From: CAVZTA01 sp963778025 | GTDB lineage: Bacteria; Chloroflexota; Limnocylindria; Limnocylindrales; CSP1-4 | DNA: 64,000 nt | Assembly: GCA_963778025.1 (NCBI GenBank) | Contig: CAVZTA010000004.1 | Coordinates: 1-64,000, forward strand | Direction of reading: 5' to 3' | Shown: positions 7,548-16,847 of the stretch, one piece after another | Layout: each line of letters begins with the position of its first letter | Numbering within the stretch: the stretch's first letter is position 1 | Translations under genes and position numbers: made by a program | The notes under the pieces: model-generated | What the model was told of the DNA's origin: nothing | Seen by the model: the letters and a program-made list of their open reading frames with translations, nothing else | Database searches by the model: none

Positions 7548-9580
7548 ACGAGCTGGCGCGGGATCCGCTCCTGCCACGTGCGTTCCCAGAAGCGCTCGCC
7601 GTCCACGTCCGACGTCGATCGCGAGATCCACGTCGAACGCCGCCTCGTCGCTGACGATCGAGCCCGTCGCCCGGATCTCGGTCAGGGCGTGGGCGGTTCG
7701 CCAGCGGTAGACGACCTCGGTGGCGAACCGCGTGTGGGCCGGGTCGGCGTCGGATGTGGTCATCGTCAGGCGCTCGTTGCTGTACAGCTCGCGCCCGTCG
7801 TCCAGGACGGTGGACCCACCCTCGTAGATGTGGACCGTGACCGTGCCCGCGATGACGTCCTCTTCGATGCGCCACTCGGGAGCGTCCTCCGAACCCGGAC
7901 CGCCGACCGCGCGCAGGGACGGCGGCTCGAGCCGGAAGGCGGGCACCGGCGGGTCCGAACTCCGCCGGCGGGACGACCGGCAGCCGGAGCGACGACCCAG
8001 GGTGGATCGTCAGCGTGCCCGTGAACGGCGAGGGCCAGGTGACCGGCCACAGGTTCGACAGCAGGGTGAGGCGGATCCGATGCCCCGGCGCCCAGCGGTA
8101 GCCGCTCGTGCGAAGCGGCACGTCGACCGTCTCGACGACGCCCGGGTCCAACGGCGACGGCGAGGTGTGCGACCGCCGATGGGTGAGGTTCAGGACGCCT
8201 TGCGCGACCAGCGACGACGTCCCGTCGGGCGCCACATCGGACAACCGGACGCCGAGCGTCGCGATCGGCATCGATGCGTCGAGTCGCATCGCGGCGACCG
8301 GCACGCCCAGGATCGACAGCGGCTCGACCAGTGGCGCAGTCGTGAACGTCACGCCCTTCGCTTCGTCCGGGCGGAGGTCGCGGGCGAGCCCGTTCGGCGG
8401 CCACCCGGCGCCCCACGACAGGGGACCGGCCGTTCCCGCCGACGCGCGATGGACAAGCTCGACCGTCCCGGCCTCGAGACCACCGCCCTCGACCAGCCGT
8501 CCGTCGGCGGCCAGCGCCCAGCTCCGGGTCACGGTCCCTCGAGCCGGGAACGACTCGGCCGCGCGCCAGCGGCCCGGCCACTGCCGGGGGAACGGCTCCG
8601 GCGGCGCGAAGTCACGCTCGAACCAGATCAGCCCGGGTTCCTCGTCCCAGCCGTTGGCGACGCCCTTCAGGTGACGGTCGAAGAACCGCGTGAGCTCGTG
8701 GAGCCAGTCGAGGTTCGGCCCGGGGTACGCGTCCGAGGGGTACGAATGCACCCAGTTGCCGACCAGCGTCCGCCGCGACGGCGAGCCGACGCATCGCTCC
8801 TGCATCCGGAAGGCCGGGTCGACGTACGAGTCGTTCCAGCCCGCGATGTGGAAGATCGCGGCCTCGATCGCGTCGTAGTCCGGCGCGAGCGAGCCCTGCC
8901 GCCAATAGGGCCCGTCGACCTGGTTCCGAAGCCACGTCAGCAGCCACGGCGGTGTCCGGTCCAGCCGTTCCCGCCAGCGCGGCTTCCAGTCAGGTCCCCA
9001 GAAGTCGGCATCGGGCGGCATCGCGTTCATCGCCAGCTGGCTGACCGCGTACTGGCTCAGCTCGGAGACGACCATGCAGCCGCCACGGAGGTGGACGTCG
9101 TCGAGATACCGATCGTCGGTGGCGTACAGCGGCGCGATCGCGCGCAGATGGGGCGGTCGCAGCTTGGCGACCTGGATCGAGGTGAACCCGCCATACGAGA
9201 TGCCCCACATCCCGACGTTCGCCGTCGCACCATGGCTGCGCGGCGAGCCATTCGACCGCGTCGTAGCCATCGAGCGTCTCGGCTGCCGTGTACTCGTCGA
9301 GCGCGATGCCGCCGGAGCTCCCCGTCCCACGCACGTCGAGCCGGCAGAAGGCGTACCCGCGAGCCGCCCAGTACTCACCATGCGCGACATCGGCGTTGCG
9401 GCGCCAGTTGTCCTTGCCGTACGGGATCAGCTCGAGGATCGCGGGGACCCGGGCGGGGGCCGTCGCGCCGGTCGGCCGCCACACGTTCGCCGACAGCCGG
9501 ATGCCGTCCCGCGCCGGGATCGCGACGTCCCACACGACGGTCACGTCGTGGATGGCTGCCGACGCGGTCCGCTCCGTCAT
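7544..9580 (-). CDS. CocE/NonD-type alpha/beta hydrolase (peptidase S15-like), three frameshifts
   Basis: Read across frames, this is a roughly 675-residue X-Pro dipeptidyl-peptidase/CocE-like hydrolase. The N-terminal part is VAIPARDGIRLSANVW, then FCRLDVRGTGSSGG. After a break near 9238 comes the nucleophile elbow GISYGG, followed by the cap and the FHIAGWNDSY region. The C-terminal jelly-roll (APGHRIRLTLLSNLWP, then VPAFRLEPPSLRAVGG) is broken near 7945, and the tail, ending WERTWQERIPRQLV, near 7610. All parts are collinear, so single-base indels are more likely than decay. Such enzymes cleave acyl esters or N-terminal dipeptides. The ATG at 9580 follows TACCCT by 6 nt. Confidence 0.7.
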
Positions 9581-9630
9581 GTTGCGAGGGTAGGCGGGTC
9601 GAACCGGGGTGCGGATGCGGGTTGCGGCGT

Positions 9631-9651
9631 GGATACTCCGGGGGAGTATCC
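9631..9651. promoter_or_regulatory. Palindromic operator, CsoR-like, over the DUF4396 promoter
   Basis: GGATACTCC-N3-GGAGTATCC is a perfect 9-bp inverted repeat around a G-rich centre, resembling the TAC(C/T)CC-GGGGTA operators of CsoR/RcnR-type metal sensors. It overlaps TATCCT (9647-9652), which is 6 nt before the GTG of the next gene and probably its -10 box. Binding would block initiation. The regulator is not in this window. Confidence 0.5.
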
Positions 9652-9658
9652 TCGCGCT

Positions 9659-10108
9659 GTGGCGATCACGCACGACCCCACCTCGCGGCTCGCCGCGCGA
9701 GCGACGACCCATTGCCTCACGGGCTGCGCCATCGGCGAGATCCTGGGCGTGGCGATCGCGACCGCGCTGGGCCTCGCCCTCGCCCCCGGCCTGTTCCTCG
9801 CGATCGCGCTCGCCTTCGTGTTCGGCTACTCGTTCACCGTCGTCCCGCTCGTGCGGAGCGGGGTCGCCCCGCGTCGCGCCCTGTCGACCGCCCTGGCCGC
9901 CGACACCGTCTCGATCGTGACGATGGAGGCTGTGGACAACGGGTTCGCAGTCGCCGTCCCGGGCGCGATGGAGGCCGGCATCGGCGACCCGCTGTTCTGG
10001 GGCGCGCTCATCCTCGGGCTTGCGATCGCCTGGCCGATCACGTTCCTCGTCAACCGCTGGCTCATCGCGCGCGGCCGGGGTCACGCGATGGTGCACGGCG
10101 CCCACTGA
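9659..10108 (+). CDS. DUF4396 membrane protein
   Basis: A 149-residue integral membrane protein with four hydrophobic helices. The start THCLTGCAIGEILGVAIA and the later VSIVTMEAVDN and AWPITFLVNRWLI segments match DUF4396. Two Cys/His residues in the first helix (TTHCLTGC) could bind metal; family members are often found near copper or heavy-metal genes, and the palindrome just upstream supports metal control. No activity is known. The GTG at 9659 lies 6 nt after TATCCT with no SD, suggesting a leaderless mRNA. The reading frame extends further upstream but only as an antisense shadow of the hydrolase gene. Confidence 0.75.
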   Translation: MAITHDPTSRLAARATTHCLTGCAIGEILGVAIATALGLALAPGLFLAIALAFVFGYSFTVVPLVRSGVAPRRALSTALAADTVSIVTMEAVDNGFAVAVPGAMEAGIGDPLFWGALILGLAIAWPITFLVNRWLIARGRGHAMVHGAH

Positions 10109-10183
10109 CCCAGGCCCGCGCGAGGGCGACCGACCGCGGCGCCTGTTTGACACGACGCTGGTGCCCACGGATGCTCCGGGGCC

Positions 10184-10558
10184 GTGACCATCCTGCTCAT
10201 CGCTCTCGGTGGCGCTTCGGGCGCGGTGGCGCGCTACCTCGTCGACGGGTTCGTCGTCGAGCGCACCGGCGCGACGTTCCCGTGGGGCACGTTCGTGATC
10301 AACGTCTCGGGGTCGTTCGTCCTGGGGCTCCTCTTCGCGTTGGCGATCGAGGGCGACGTGCTGTCGCGCGAGATCCGGGCACCCGTGATGATCGGGTTCC
10401 TCGGCGCGTATACGACGTTCTCGACCCTGATGCTCGAGACCTGGCGGCTCGCGGAGGACGGTGCCGTCGCCCTGGCCCTCGCGAACGCCGCGGGCTCCCT
10501 CGTCGCGGGCATCGTGGCCGTCGTCGCAGGGCTCACGCTGGGTCGCCTCGTCGCATGA
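10184..10558 (+). CDS. crcB: CrcB/FluC fluoride channel
   Basis: A 124-residue protein with four hydrophobic helices and the CrcB/Fluc signature GGASGAVARYLVDG at the N-terminus, GTFVINVSGSFVLGLL in helix 2 (conserved Asn and the polar track) and GFLGAYTTFSTLMLE in helix 3 (conserved Phe/Thr/Ser of the fluoride pathway). Fluc proteins form antiparallel dual-topology dimers that release F- from the cytoplasm. Only one crcB is visible, consistent with a homodimer. The start is the GTG at 10184. The 75-bp upstream gap does not show a recognisable fluoride riboswitch. It overlaps the DUF190 gene by 4 nt (ATGA). Confidence 0.9.
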   Translation: MTILLIALGGASGAVARYLVDGFVVERTGATFPWGTFVINVSGSFVLGLLFALAIEGDVLSREIRAPVMIGFLGAYTTFSTLMLETWRLAEDGAVALALANAAGSLVAGIVAVVAGLTLGRLVA

Positions 10559-10911
10559 AGATCGAGGGACCGGCGCTCCGGCTGCGCATCCATTGCGGCG
10601 AGGCCGACCAGTGGCACGGCCGTCCGCTCTACGAGGCGATCGTCCACCTGCTGCGCGACCGCGGGATCGCGGGCGCGACCGTCCTGCGCGGCATCGAGGG
10701 TTTCGGCCGCGCGGCACACATCCACACCACGCGCATCCTGCGGCTGTCCGAGGACCTGCCGATCGTCATCGAGGTGGTCGACCAGGAGGATCGGCTGCGA
10801 GCCATCCTGCCCGAGCTCGAGGCGATGCTGACCGACGGCCTGATCACCGCGGAGCCGGTGGAGGTCATCGCGTACCGGAGCCGTTCGCTGGACGAGGACG
10901 CCGGTGGGTGA
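10555..10911 (+). CDS. DUF190 family protein
   Basis: A 118-residue soluble protein with the DUF190 pattern: LRIHCGEADQWHGRPLYEAIV, then GIAGATVLRGIEGFG and a C-terminal ferredoxin-like beta-alpha-beta segment (LPIVIEVVDQEDRLRAILPELE). DUF190 proteins resemble PII-like trimers and are very often encoded next to crcB; a role in sensing or controlling fluoride export is plausible but unproven. Its ATG overlaps the crcB stop (ATGA), indicating translational coupling, and its end overlaps the NUDIX gene by 8 nt. Confidence 0.85.
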   Translation: MKIEGPALRLRIHCGEADQWHGRPLYEAIVHLLRDRGIAGATVLRGIEGFGRAAHIHTTRILRLSEDLPIVIEVVDQEDRLRAILPELEAMLTDGLITAEPVEVIAYRSRSLDEDAGG

Positions 10912-11473
10912 GCCGCCGCGGGAGCCCGTCACCGTCGGGCCATGGCGGCGCCTCTCGCGCCGGAGTGCGTATGCCAATCCGTGGCTCGAGCTCCTCCACG
11001 ACGAGGTCCTGCGACCGGACGGCTCGCCCGGGATCTACGGCGTCGTGCACCTGCGGAACGCGGCCGTCGGCGTCGTGGTGCTGGACGAGGCCGAGCGCGT
11101 GCTGCTCGTCGGACAGCACCGCTACACGCTCGACGCGTACTCGTGGGAGATCCCGGAGGGCGGCGTCCCGTTCGACGAGGACCTGCTCGACGGCGCGAAG
11201 CGTGAGCTCCGGGAGGAGACCGGCTTCGAGGCGGCCGAGTGGCGGCTGCTGTTCCGCTTCTCGATGTCGAACTCGGTCACCGACGAGGTGGGCGCGATCT
11301 TCCTGGCGACCGGGCTGACGCCGGGCGAGGCCACGCCGGAGCCCAGCGAGGACCTGGCGGTCCGGTGGGTGACGCTGGACGAGGCGATCGCCATGATCGA
11401 TGCCGGTGAGCTCACCGACGTGATGAGCGTGGCGGGCCTGGCGCGCGTCGCGTTGGAGCGAGCGCGTCGCTGA
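10904..11473 (+). CDS. NUDIX hydrolase, ADP-ribose pyrophosphatase type
   Basis: A 189-residue protein with a complete NUDIX box, residues 87-109: GG-x5-E-x7-REL-x-EETGF, written GGVPFDEDLLDGAKRELREE then TGF. The glutamates bind Mg2+ for hydrolysis of a nucleoside diphosphate linked to another group. The preceding VGQHRYTLDAYSWEIPEGG resembles ADP-ribose pyrophosphatases (E-[IL]-P-x-G). The GTG at 10904 is inside the DUF190 gene, so it is probably the third gene of the crcB operon. No physiological link with fluoride is evident. Confidence 0.85.
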   Translation: MGEPPREPVTVGPWRRLSRRSAYANPWLELLHDEVLRPDGSPGIYGVVHLRNAAVGVVVLDEAERVLLVGQHRYTLDAYSWEIPEGGVPFDEDLLDGAKRELREETGFEAAEWRLLFRFSMSNSVTDEVGAIFLATGLTPGEATPEPSEDLAVRWVTLDEAIAMIDAGELTDVMSVAGLARVALERARR

Positions 11474-11527
11474 GCTCCCCTCGCGACGCGGCGAGGTAGC
11501 CGCTCCGGCTGCGCTACCGTCGCATCC

Positions 11528-12199
11528 GTGACGCGACTCCATGTGCTGAAGGTGTTCGTGGGCGAGGACGGACGCGGCGGCAATCCGCTCGGCGTGGTCG
11601 TCGACGGGTGGTCCGTGCCGGAGATCGAGCGCCAGCACATGGCCGCCCGGCTGGGCTTCTCGGAGACCGTCTTCGTCGACGATCCCGAGACCGGCGCGAT
11701 CCGCATCTTCACGCCGGCGCGCGAGCTGCGGTTCGCCGGCCACCCGACGGTCGGGACGGGCTGGCTGCTGCGACGGCTGGGCCACGGGACGAGCGTGCTG
11801 CGGCCGCCCGCGGGCGACGTGGCGACGTGGGACGGCGGCGGGCTCGCGCACATCCGGGCGCGGGCGTCGTGGGTCCAACCGATCGAGTTCGACCAGCTGC
11901 CGAGCGCCGCCGACGTCGATGCGCTCACGGGCGCCCCGCCGGACCACGAGAGCTGGTACCCGTGGGCGTGGATCGATGAGGCGGCCGGCATCCTTCGCGC
12001 CCGCTATTTCGTGCGCGAGTTCGGCATCGACGAGGACGAGGCGACCGGGGCGGCGGCCGTCGCGATCGGCGACCGGCTCGGGCGGCCGCTCGAGATCCAC
12101 CAGGGGGTCGGCTCCGAGCTCTACACCCAGCCCGGCCCGGACGGCACGGTCGAGGTCGCGGGGCGGGTCGCGACGGTCGAGATCCGGGAGCTCGTGTGA
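11528..12199 (+). CDS. PhzF-family isomerase-like protein
   Basis: A 223-residue member of the PhzF/diaminopimelate-epimerase fold. It has KVFVGEDGRGGNPLGVV at the N-terminus, GFSETVFV with the catalytic Glu (about residue 45), RFAGHPTVGTGWLL, and a C-terminal DEATGAAAVAIGDRL forming the second phosphate-like loop. Usual members have 260-300 residues; the shortening lies in the second half but the loops remain. Phenazine biosynthesis is not implied, since no other phz genes are present. TACCGT lies 7 nt before the GTG at 11528, suggesting a leaderless start. The stop overlaps the next gene (GTGTGA). Confidence 0.8.
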   Translation: MTRLHVLKVFVGEDGRGGNPLGVVVDGWSVPEIERQHMAARLGFSETVFVDDPETGAIRIFTPARELRFAGHPTVGTGWLLRRLGHGTSVLRPPAGDVATWDGGGLAHIRARASWVQPIEFDQLPSAADVDALTGAPPDHESWYPWAWIDEAAGILRARYFVREFGIDEDEATGAAAVAIGDRLGRPLEIHQGVGSELYTQPGPDGTVEVAGRVATVEIRELV

Positions 12200-13402
12200 C
12201 CTCGTCACCGTCCCGCGAGGCCGATCTCGCGATCGTCGGCCTGGGCGCACTCGGCTCGGCGGCGGCGTACTGGGCGAGCCGGCGTCCGGGGCTGCGGGTC
12301 GTCGCGCTGGAGCAGTACGAGCTCGGGCATCCCTACGGTGCGTCGGAGGACGTGAGCCGGATCGTCCGGCTGTCCTATCACCGTCGCGAGTACGTGCGGC
12401 TCGCCCGCCGGGCGCTGGAGACCTGGGGCGAGGTCGAACGGGAAGCGCAGCGGCAGGTCATCGTCCGGACGGGCGGGCTCGACGTCGGACCTCGCGAGAC
12501 CGCGGCCGGCGTGGCCATCGACCTCTCGGCGTACGTCGCGGCGATGGATGCCGAGGGCGTGCCGTTCGAGCGCCTCGACGCCGACGAGATCATGCGCCGC
12601 TGGCCGGCCTGGCGACTGGACGAGCGGCACACCGGGTTGTTCCAGGCGGACGCGGGGCTGGCCGACCCATCCCAGGGCAACGCGGCGCATCGTGAGCTGG
12701 CGCGTGCGCAGGGTGCGGAGCTGCGGGACCGGACGCGGGTCGTGGACGTGGCCGAGGCGGCCGGCGAGGTGACGATCGGGCTGGCCGACGGGTCACGGCT
12801 CCGTGCCGGCTCCGTGATCCTCGCGACGGATGCGTGGACGAACGAGCTGCTCGCGCCGCTCGGGCTCGGAGCTGCCGCTGACCGTCACCCAGGAGCAGGT
12901 CTCGTGGTTCACGCCGTCCGGCGACGCGACGCGCTTCGATCCGGAGCGCTTCCCGATCTGGATCTGGATGGACGAGCCGAGCTTCTACGGCTTCCCGACC
13001 TGGTCGATGGGCGGCCCGAAGATCGGCCAGGACGTCGGTGGCAAGCCCGTGACGCCGGCGACCCGGACGTTCGACCGCGATCCGGACGCCTGGGCACGGA
13101 CGCTCGCGTTCCTCGGGGAGCACCTGCCCGCGATGGCCGGCGGATCCGTGCTCCAGACGAAGACGTGTCTCTACACGCTGACGCCGGATCGGGACTTCGT
13201 GCTCGACCGGCTGCCGGGCCATGAGCGGTCGTGGCTCGTGCTCGGGTCGGCGCATGCGTACAAGTTCGCGAGCGTGCTGGGCCGCATCCTCGTCGAGCTC
13301 GTGGTCGACGGTTCGACGCCATCGCAGGCCGAGCTTGGGCTGTTCGCCTTCGACCGGCCGATCCTGCGCGAAGCCGACCCGGCGACGAGATTCATCGCCT
13401 GA
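12196..13402 (+). CDS. Sarcosine/N-methyltryptophan oxidase-like flavoenzyme, one frameshift
   Basis: This is an FAD-dependent DAO-family amine oxidase of about 400 residues. The N-terminal dinucleotide loop is AIVGLGALGSAAAYWASRR. GASEDVSRIVRLSYHRREY matches the MSOX/MTOX family, where R-x-x-R contacts the flavin region. Near 12865 the frame breaks after NELLAPLG; SELPLTVTQEQVSWFTP continues in the +1 frame. The C-terminal part KTCLYTLTPDRDFVLDRLPG carries the conserved Cys (K-x-C-x-Y-T) that covalently binds FAD in monomeric sarcosine oxidases. It would oxidise secondary amines to an aldehyde with H2O2 release. It overlaps the PhzF-like gene, and its stop lies inside a REP-like repeat. Confidence 0.8.
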
Positions 13403-13680
13403 GCAACGTCGCTGCTCGTGTCCCTGGCCGCCCCGCACGTCACGTCACTCGGGTAACCCGGGCGGGTCCCGTGGCCAGCGGGTTCGCGAGGGCTGCGAGC
13501 AACAGGATCGCTCAGCGGCGGCGCGGTACAACGGTCCCTGGCACAGCCCCGGCGCCTGAGCAACCCTGATGCTCATGTCCGCGGCCGCCCCGCACGTCAC
13601 GTCGCCCACGTGGCTCGTGCGGGCGGCGTGACGAGCACGGTCACGAGGGAGGCGAGCAACAGGATGGCTCAGCGGCGGCG
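13398..13680. repeat. Two tandem units of a paired REP-like repeat
   Basis: Two units, 13398-13520 and 13555-13680, are offset by 157 bp. Each begins with CCTGAGCAAC and a hairpin closing in GCTC, continues with CCGCACGTCACGTC, and ends with an inverted hairpin GAGCAACAGGAT(C/G)GCTC followed by AGCGGCGGCG. The outer hairpins face each other, as in bacterial interspersed mosaic (REP/iREP) pairs. Related units occur at 57.2 kb, with partial ones at 37.5 and 58.3 kb. The oxidase stop codon is inside the first unit. Confidence 0.7.
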
Positions 13681-13791
13681 GCGGCGCGGGCGCCGGGGCT
13701 GGGCCGGAGCGGGCGATGCGAGGCGAGGCCGGGCCGGATCGAGCGGCGCTGCACCCCGGGCCGCTCCATGGGACGATACAAGCACTGCGGA

Positions 13792-13823
13792 TGCAGGCTG
13801 CCATGCTCGGCTTGCAGCCTGCA
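13792..13823. repeat. Strong hairpin upstream of the ABC importer operon
   Basis: TGCAGGCTGC (13792-13801) and GCAGCCTGCA (13814-13823) form a perfect 10-bp stem with a 12-nt loop, 90 bp before the substrate-binding-protein start. No T-tract follows. It could be an operator, an mRNA leader structure or a repeat. The rest of the gap to 13912 shows no gene. Confidence 0.4.
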
Positions 13824-13912
13824 TATCCCGTATGCAACGCTCGCGGCGTCGTGCAGCGAGGCGCGTGGCCCGACCGAGGTGAGGCGAGCGGGCCGCGGAC
13901 AGGAGGAGTCCG

Positions 13913-15832
13913 ATGACCTGGTCCACGCGTGTCAGGAGCCTGCGGATCGCCGCTGCCACGGCGCTCGCGTTCGCAGCGCTCCTCCCCGCAGCGGTCCCCG
14001 CGGCCGCCCAGACCAGCCCGGTGACCCTGCAGGTCGGCACGACGCAGGATCTCGACGCGACGAATCCGTTCAACACGGAGCTCGTCGTCGGCTACGAGGC
14101 GTTCCAGCTCACCTACAACCTCCTGGTCGAGTTCGACAAGGACGCGCATCCCGCCGAGGGCTTCGCCGACAGCTGGGAGCGATCGGACGACCGCGTCACC
14201 TTCCACATCCGCGACGGGATGACCTGGTCCGACGGGAAGCCCGCGACGTCGAAGGACGTCTGCTACTCGTGGGGCCTCGCCATGGCGGCGATCAAGGACG
14301 AGTCGTCCATCGGCGTCGGGCTACCTCGATCCCGGCGTGAAGGACGCGGGCGTCACCAAGATCGAATGCCCGGACGACTCCACGTTCGTCGCGTACACCA
14401 AGGACCAGTCGGACCGGATCTACCAGGTGTACATGCCGATCCTGCCCGAGCACGTCTGGGGCAAGCAGGACTACAAGAAGATCGCGGAGGACAAGTTCGA
14501 CGCCCCGCTCGTGGGCACCGGGCCGTACACGCTCGCTGAATGGAAGACCGGCCAGTTCGCGCGGTTCGTCCGGAACGACAGCTATTGGGGCAAGAAGGGC
14601 TTCGCCGACGAGGTCGTGCTGCGCTTCTTCCCGGACAACCAGGACACCATGGTCCAGGCGCTGAAGGCGGGCGAGCTCGACTATGCGCACAACGTGACCG
14701 CCGACCAGTTCAAGCAGCTCCAGGCCGACTCGGCGTACACCGCCGTCGCCGGGGCCGCGAACGGCTGGACGCAGCTCGCGTTCAACACCTACGGCACCGG
14801 CACGGGCAAGACCATCGAGGGCGGCGGGCCGTCGACGAAGGCGCTGCTCGATCCCGCGTTCCGCGACGCGCTCGGCTATGCCGTGAACAAGCCCGAGCTC
14901 GTCGACCGCGTGCTCGGCGGGTTCGGCGATGTCGGCACGCACCATCGTGCCGCCGGTCCTCTCCGACTGGCACGTCGAGCCGGACAAGCCGCGCACGTTC
15001 GACCTCGACGCTGGCCGACCAGAAGCTCACGGCCGCCGGGTATCCGAAGGACGCCTCCGGGAAGCGGCTGGACAAGGAAGGCAAGCCCATCAGCCTGAGC
15101 CTCGTCTATCCCGACACCGACGACGCGTACGCGAAGGCGGCGCAGTTCGTCCAGGAGTATTACGGGCAGCTCGGCATCGACGTCACGCTGCAGAGCTACG
15201 ACAGCGATACGCTCTCCGCGCTGATCCTGCCGCCCCCGGACGCCAAGGCGAAGTACGACATCGAGCTGTGGGGCTGGGTCGGCAACCCGGATCCCAACGC
15301 CCTGACGCAGGTCTTCCGGTGCGACCAGATCGGCATCGGGTCCGACAGCCAGTACTGCAACCCGACGTACGACGCCCTGTACGACAAGCAGTCCAAGGAG
15401 TCGGGTGAGGAGCGCCACGCCACGATGGCGCAGATGCAGAACCTCATCTACGACCAGGCCGTCTACGACGTCCTCTACTACGACGCCAATCTCGACGTGT
15501 ACCGCAACGACCGGTTCGCCGGCTGGCAGAACATGCCCGCGAACGGCACGCCGTTGTTCACCTACGGGCCGCTCGACTACACGCTGCTGACCGATGCCAC
15601 CGCGGCGCCCTCGGCCACGCCCGAGGCGCCGGCGCCGTCGGCGAGCGGCGGTCCTGCTGCCAGTCAGCCGGCTGCGCCCAGCGCGTCGCCCACCACGAAC
15701 GGGTCGCCGACGTCGAGCGGTGGCTCGAGCACGCCGTTGCTGCTGCTGCTCGTCGTCGGCGCCATCGTCGTCATCGGCGGCGGTCTCGTGCTGGCGCGCC
15801 GCAGGTCCGGAGGGGGTGCCGAGGACGAGTAG
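13913..15832 (+). CDS. Dpp/Opp-type ABC importer substrate-binding protein, membrane-anchored, frameshifted
   Basis: A family-5 extracellular solute-binding protein of about 640 residues. It starts with a signal peptide (SLRIAAATALAFAALLPAAVPAAAQ), then VTLQVGTTQDLDATNPFNTE, GFADSWERSDDRVTFHIRDGMTWSDGKPATSKDV and GTGPYTLAEWKTGQFARFVRNDSYWG, all hallmarks of DppA/OppA proteins. Collinear frame changes occur near 14325, 14940 and 15010, probably indels. There is no lipobox. Instead the C-terminus has a Ser/Pro/Thr/Ala linker of about 60 residues and one transmembrane helix (LLLLLVVGAIVVIGGGLVLA) followed by RRR, so it is tethered C-terminally outside the cell. ATG at 13913 is preceded by AGGAGG (8 nt). 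First gene of a five-gene import operon. Confidence 0.85.
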
Positions 15833-15845
15833 GCGGGGGATCCCG

Positions 15846-16847
15846 ATGACGCCACTCGCCATCCGCCGGACGACGGACGTGAGCGGGCGGTACATCGCCC
15901 GCAAGCTCATCGGCGCGTTCGCCACGATCGTCGCGATCGTGGTGCTGAACTTCGTCCTGTTCCGGATGATGCCCGGCTCGCCGGAGCGCGTGACCAAGAA
16001 CCCGCACCTGACCGCCGAGCAGATCGCGCAGAACCGGGCGAAGTGGGGTCTCGACAAGCCGCTCATCCCCGATCAGCTCGTCAACTACGTCGGCGAGACG
16101 CTGACCGGTGACCTGGGCTACTCGATCAAGTACCGCGGCCAGCCCGTGACCGAGGTGGTGGTCGACGCCGCCGGTCCCACCGTGCTCCTCATCGGGCTGG
16201 GCGAAGCGTTCGCGATCGTCATCGGCCTGTGGCTGGGCGCCCGGTCCGGCTGGCGCCGCGGTGGCCGGATCGACCGCATCGGCAACGGCATCAGCCTGAT
16301 CCTCTATTCGATGCCCTACTTCGTCATCGGCATGCCGCTGATCATCGTGTTCGCGGCCGGCCTCCATTGGTTCCCGACGTCCGGGATGACGACGCCGGGC
16401 GGGAACAAGACGCCGCTCGAGGCCGTGTTCGATGTCGGTCGCCACCTGGTGCTGCCGCTGACGGCGGTCGCCGCCGGGCTGATCGGCGCGTACTCGATCC
16501 TGATGCGCTCGTCGATCATCGAGACCCGCTCCGAGGACTACATCACGACCGCCCGGGCGAAGGGCCTCACCGACCAGCGGATCCTCGACAAGCACGCGTT
16601 CCCCAACGCCCTCCTGCCGATGGTCACGCTCATCGCCATCAACCTCGGCTACGTGGTCGCCGGCGCGATCACCGCCGAGATCGTGTTCAACTGGCCGGGT
16701 CTCGGCACGCTCACGGTCCAGGCGCTCGCGGCCCGGGACTACCCGCTGCTCCAGGCGATCTTCCTGCTCATCGCCGTCTCGGTGGTCTTCGCGAACTTCG
16801 CCGCGGACATCGCCTACGGCTACCTCGATCCACGGGTCCGCGCATGA
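15846..16847 (+). CDS. ABC importer permease, DppB type
   Basis: A 333-residue permease with six membrane helices. The N-terminal helix is followed by FVLFRMMPGSPERV (the R-x-x-PGDP-like motif of DppB/OppB proteins), then the long periplasmic loop, DLGYSIKYRGQPV, and the EAA loop TTARAKGLTDQRILDKHAFPNAL with the conserved Gly that docks on the ATPase. It forms a heterodimeric channel with the next gene product. ATG at 15846; GGGGGATCCCG upstream offers a GGGGGA SD-like sequence. It follows the binding-protein gene by 13 nt and overlaps the next permease gene (ATGA). Confidence 0.9.
   Translation: MTPLAIRRTTDVSGRYIARKLIGAFATIVAIVVLNFVLFRMMPGSPERVTKNPHLTAEQIAQNRAKWGLDKPLIPDQLVNYVGETLTGDLGYSIKYRGQPVTEVVVDAAGPTVLLIGLGEAFAIVIGLWLGARSGWRRGGRIDRIGNGISLILYSMPYFVIGMPLIIVFAAGLHWFPTSGMTTPGGNKTPLEAVFDVGRHLVLPLTAVAAGLIGAYSILMRSSIIETRSEDYITTARAKGLTDQRILDKHAFPNALLPMVTLIAINLGYVVAGAITAEIVFNWPGLGTLTVQALAARDYPLLQAIFLLIAVSVVFANFAADIAYGYLDPRVRA

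Noticed and set aside
6814..9390. Long open frames on the opposite strand of, or shifted against, known genes (for example 8990-10717 minus, 41675-43879 minus, 43509-45872 minus)
   Set aside because: Their products are Arg/Ala/Pro/His-rich shadows typical of high-GC DNA. The opposite or correct frames show conserved domains; only the parts described as frameshift continuations were kept.
10109..10183. Fluoride riboswitch before crcB
   Set aside because: The 75-bp gap does not contain a recognisable crcB-motif core, so fluoride control by RNA is not supported here.
11528..12199. Phenazine biosynthesis locus
   Set aside because: Only a PhzF-fold protein is present and no other phz gene; PhzF-like proteins have many other roles.
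13398..13680. Insertion sequence or att site at the repeat-rich gap
   Set aside because: No transposase or integrase frame, and the units fit a REP-type repeat instead.
13792..13823. Hairpin before the importer as an intrinsic terminator
   Set aside because: It lies upstream of an operon start, distant from any gene end and without a T-run.
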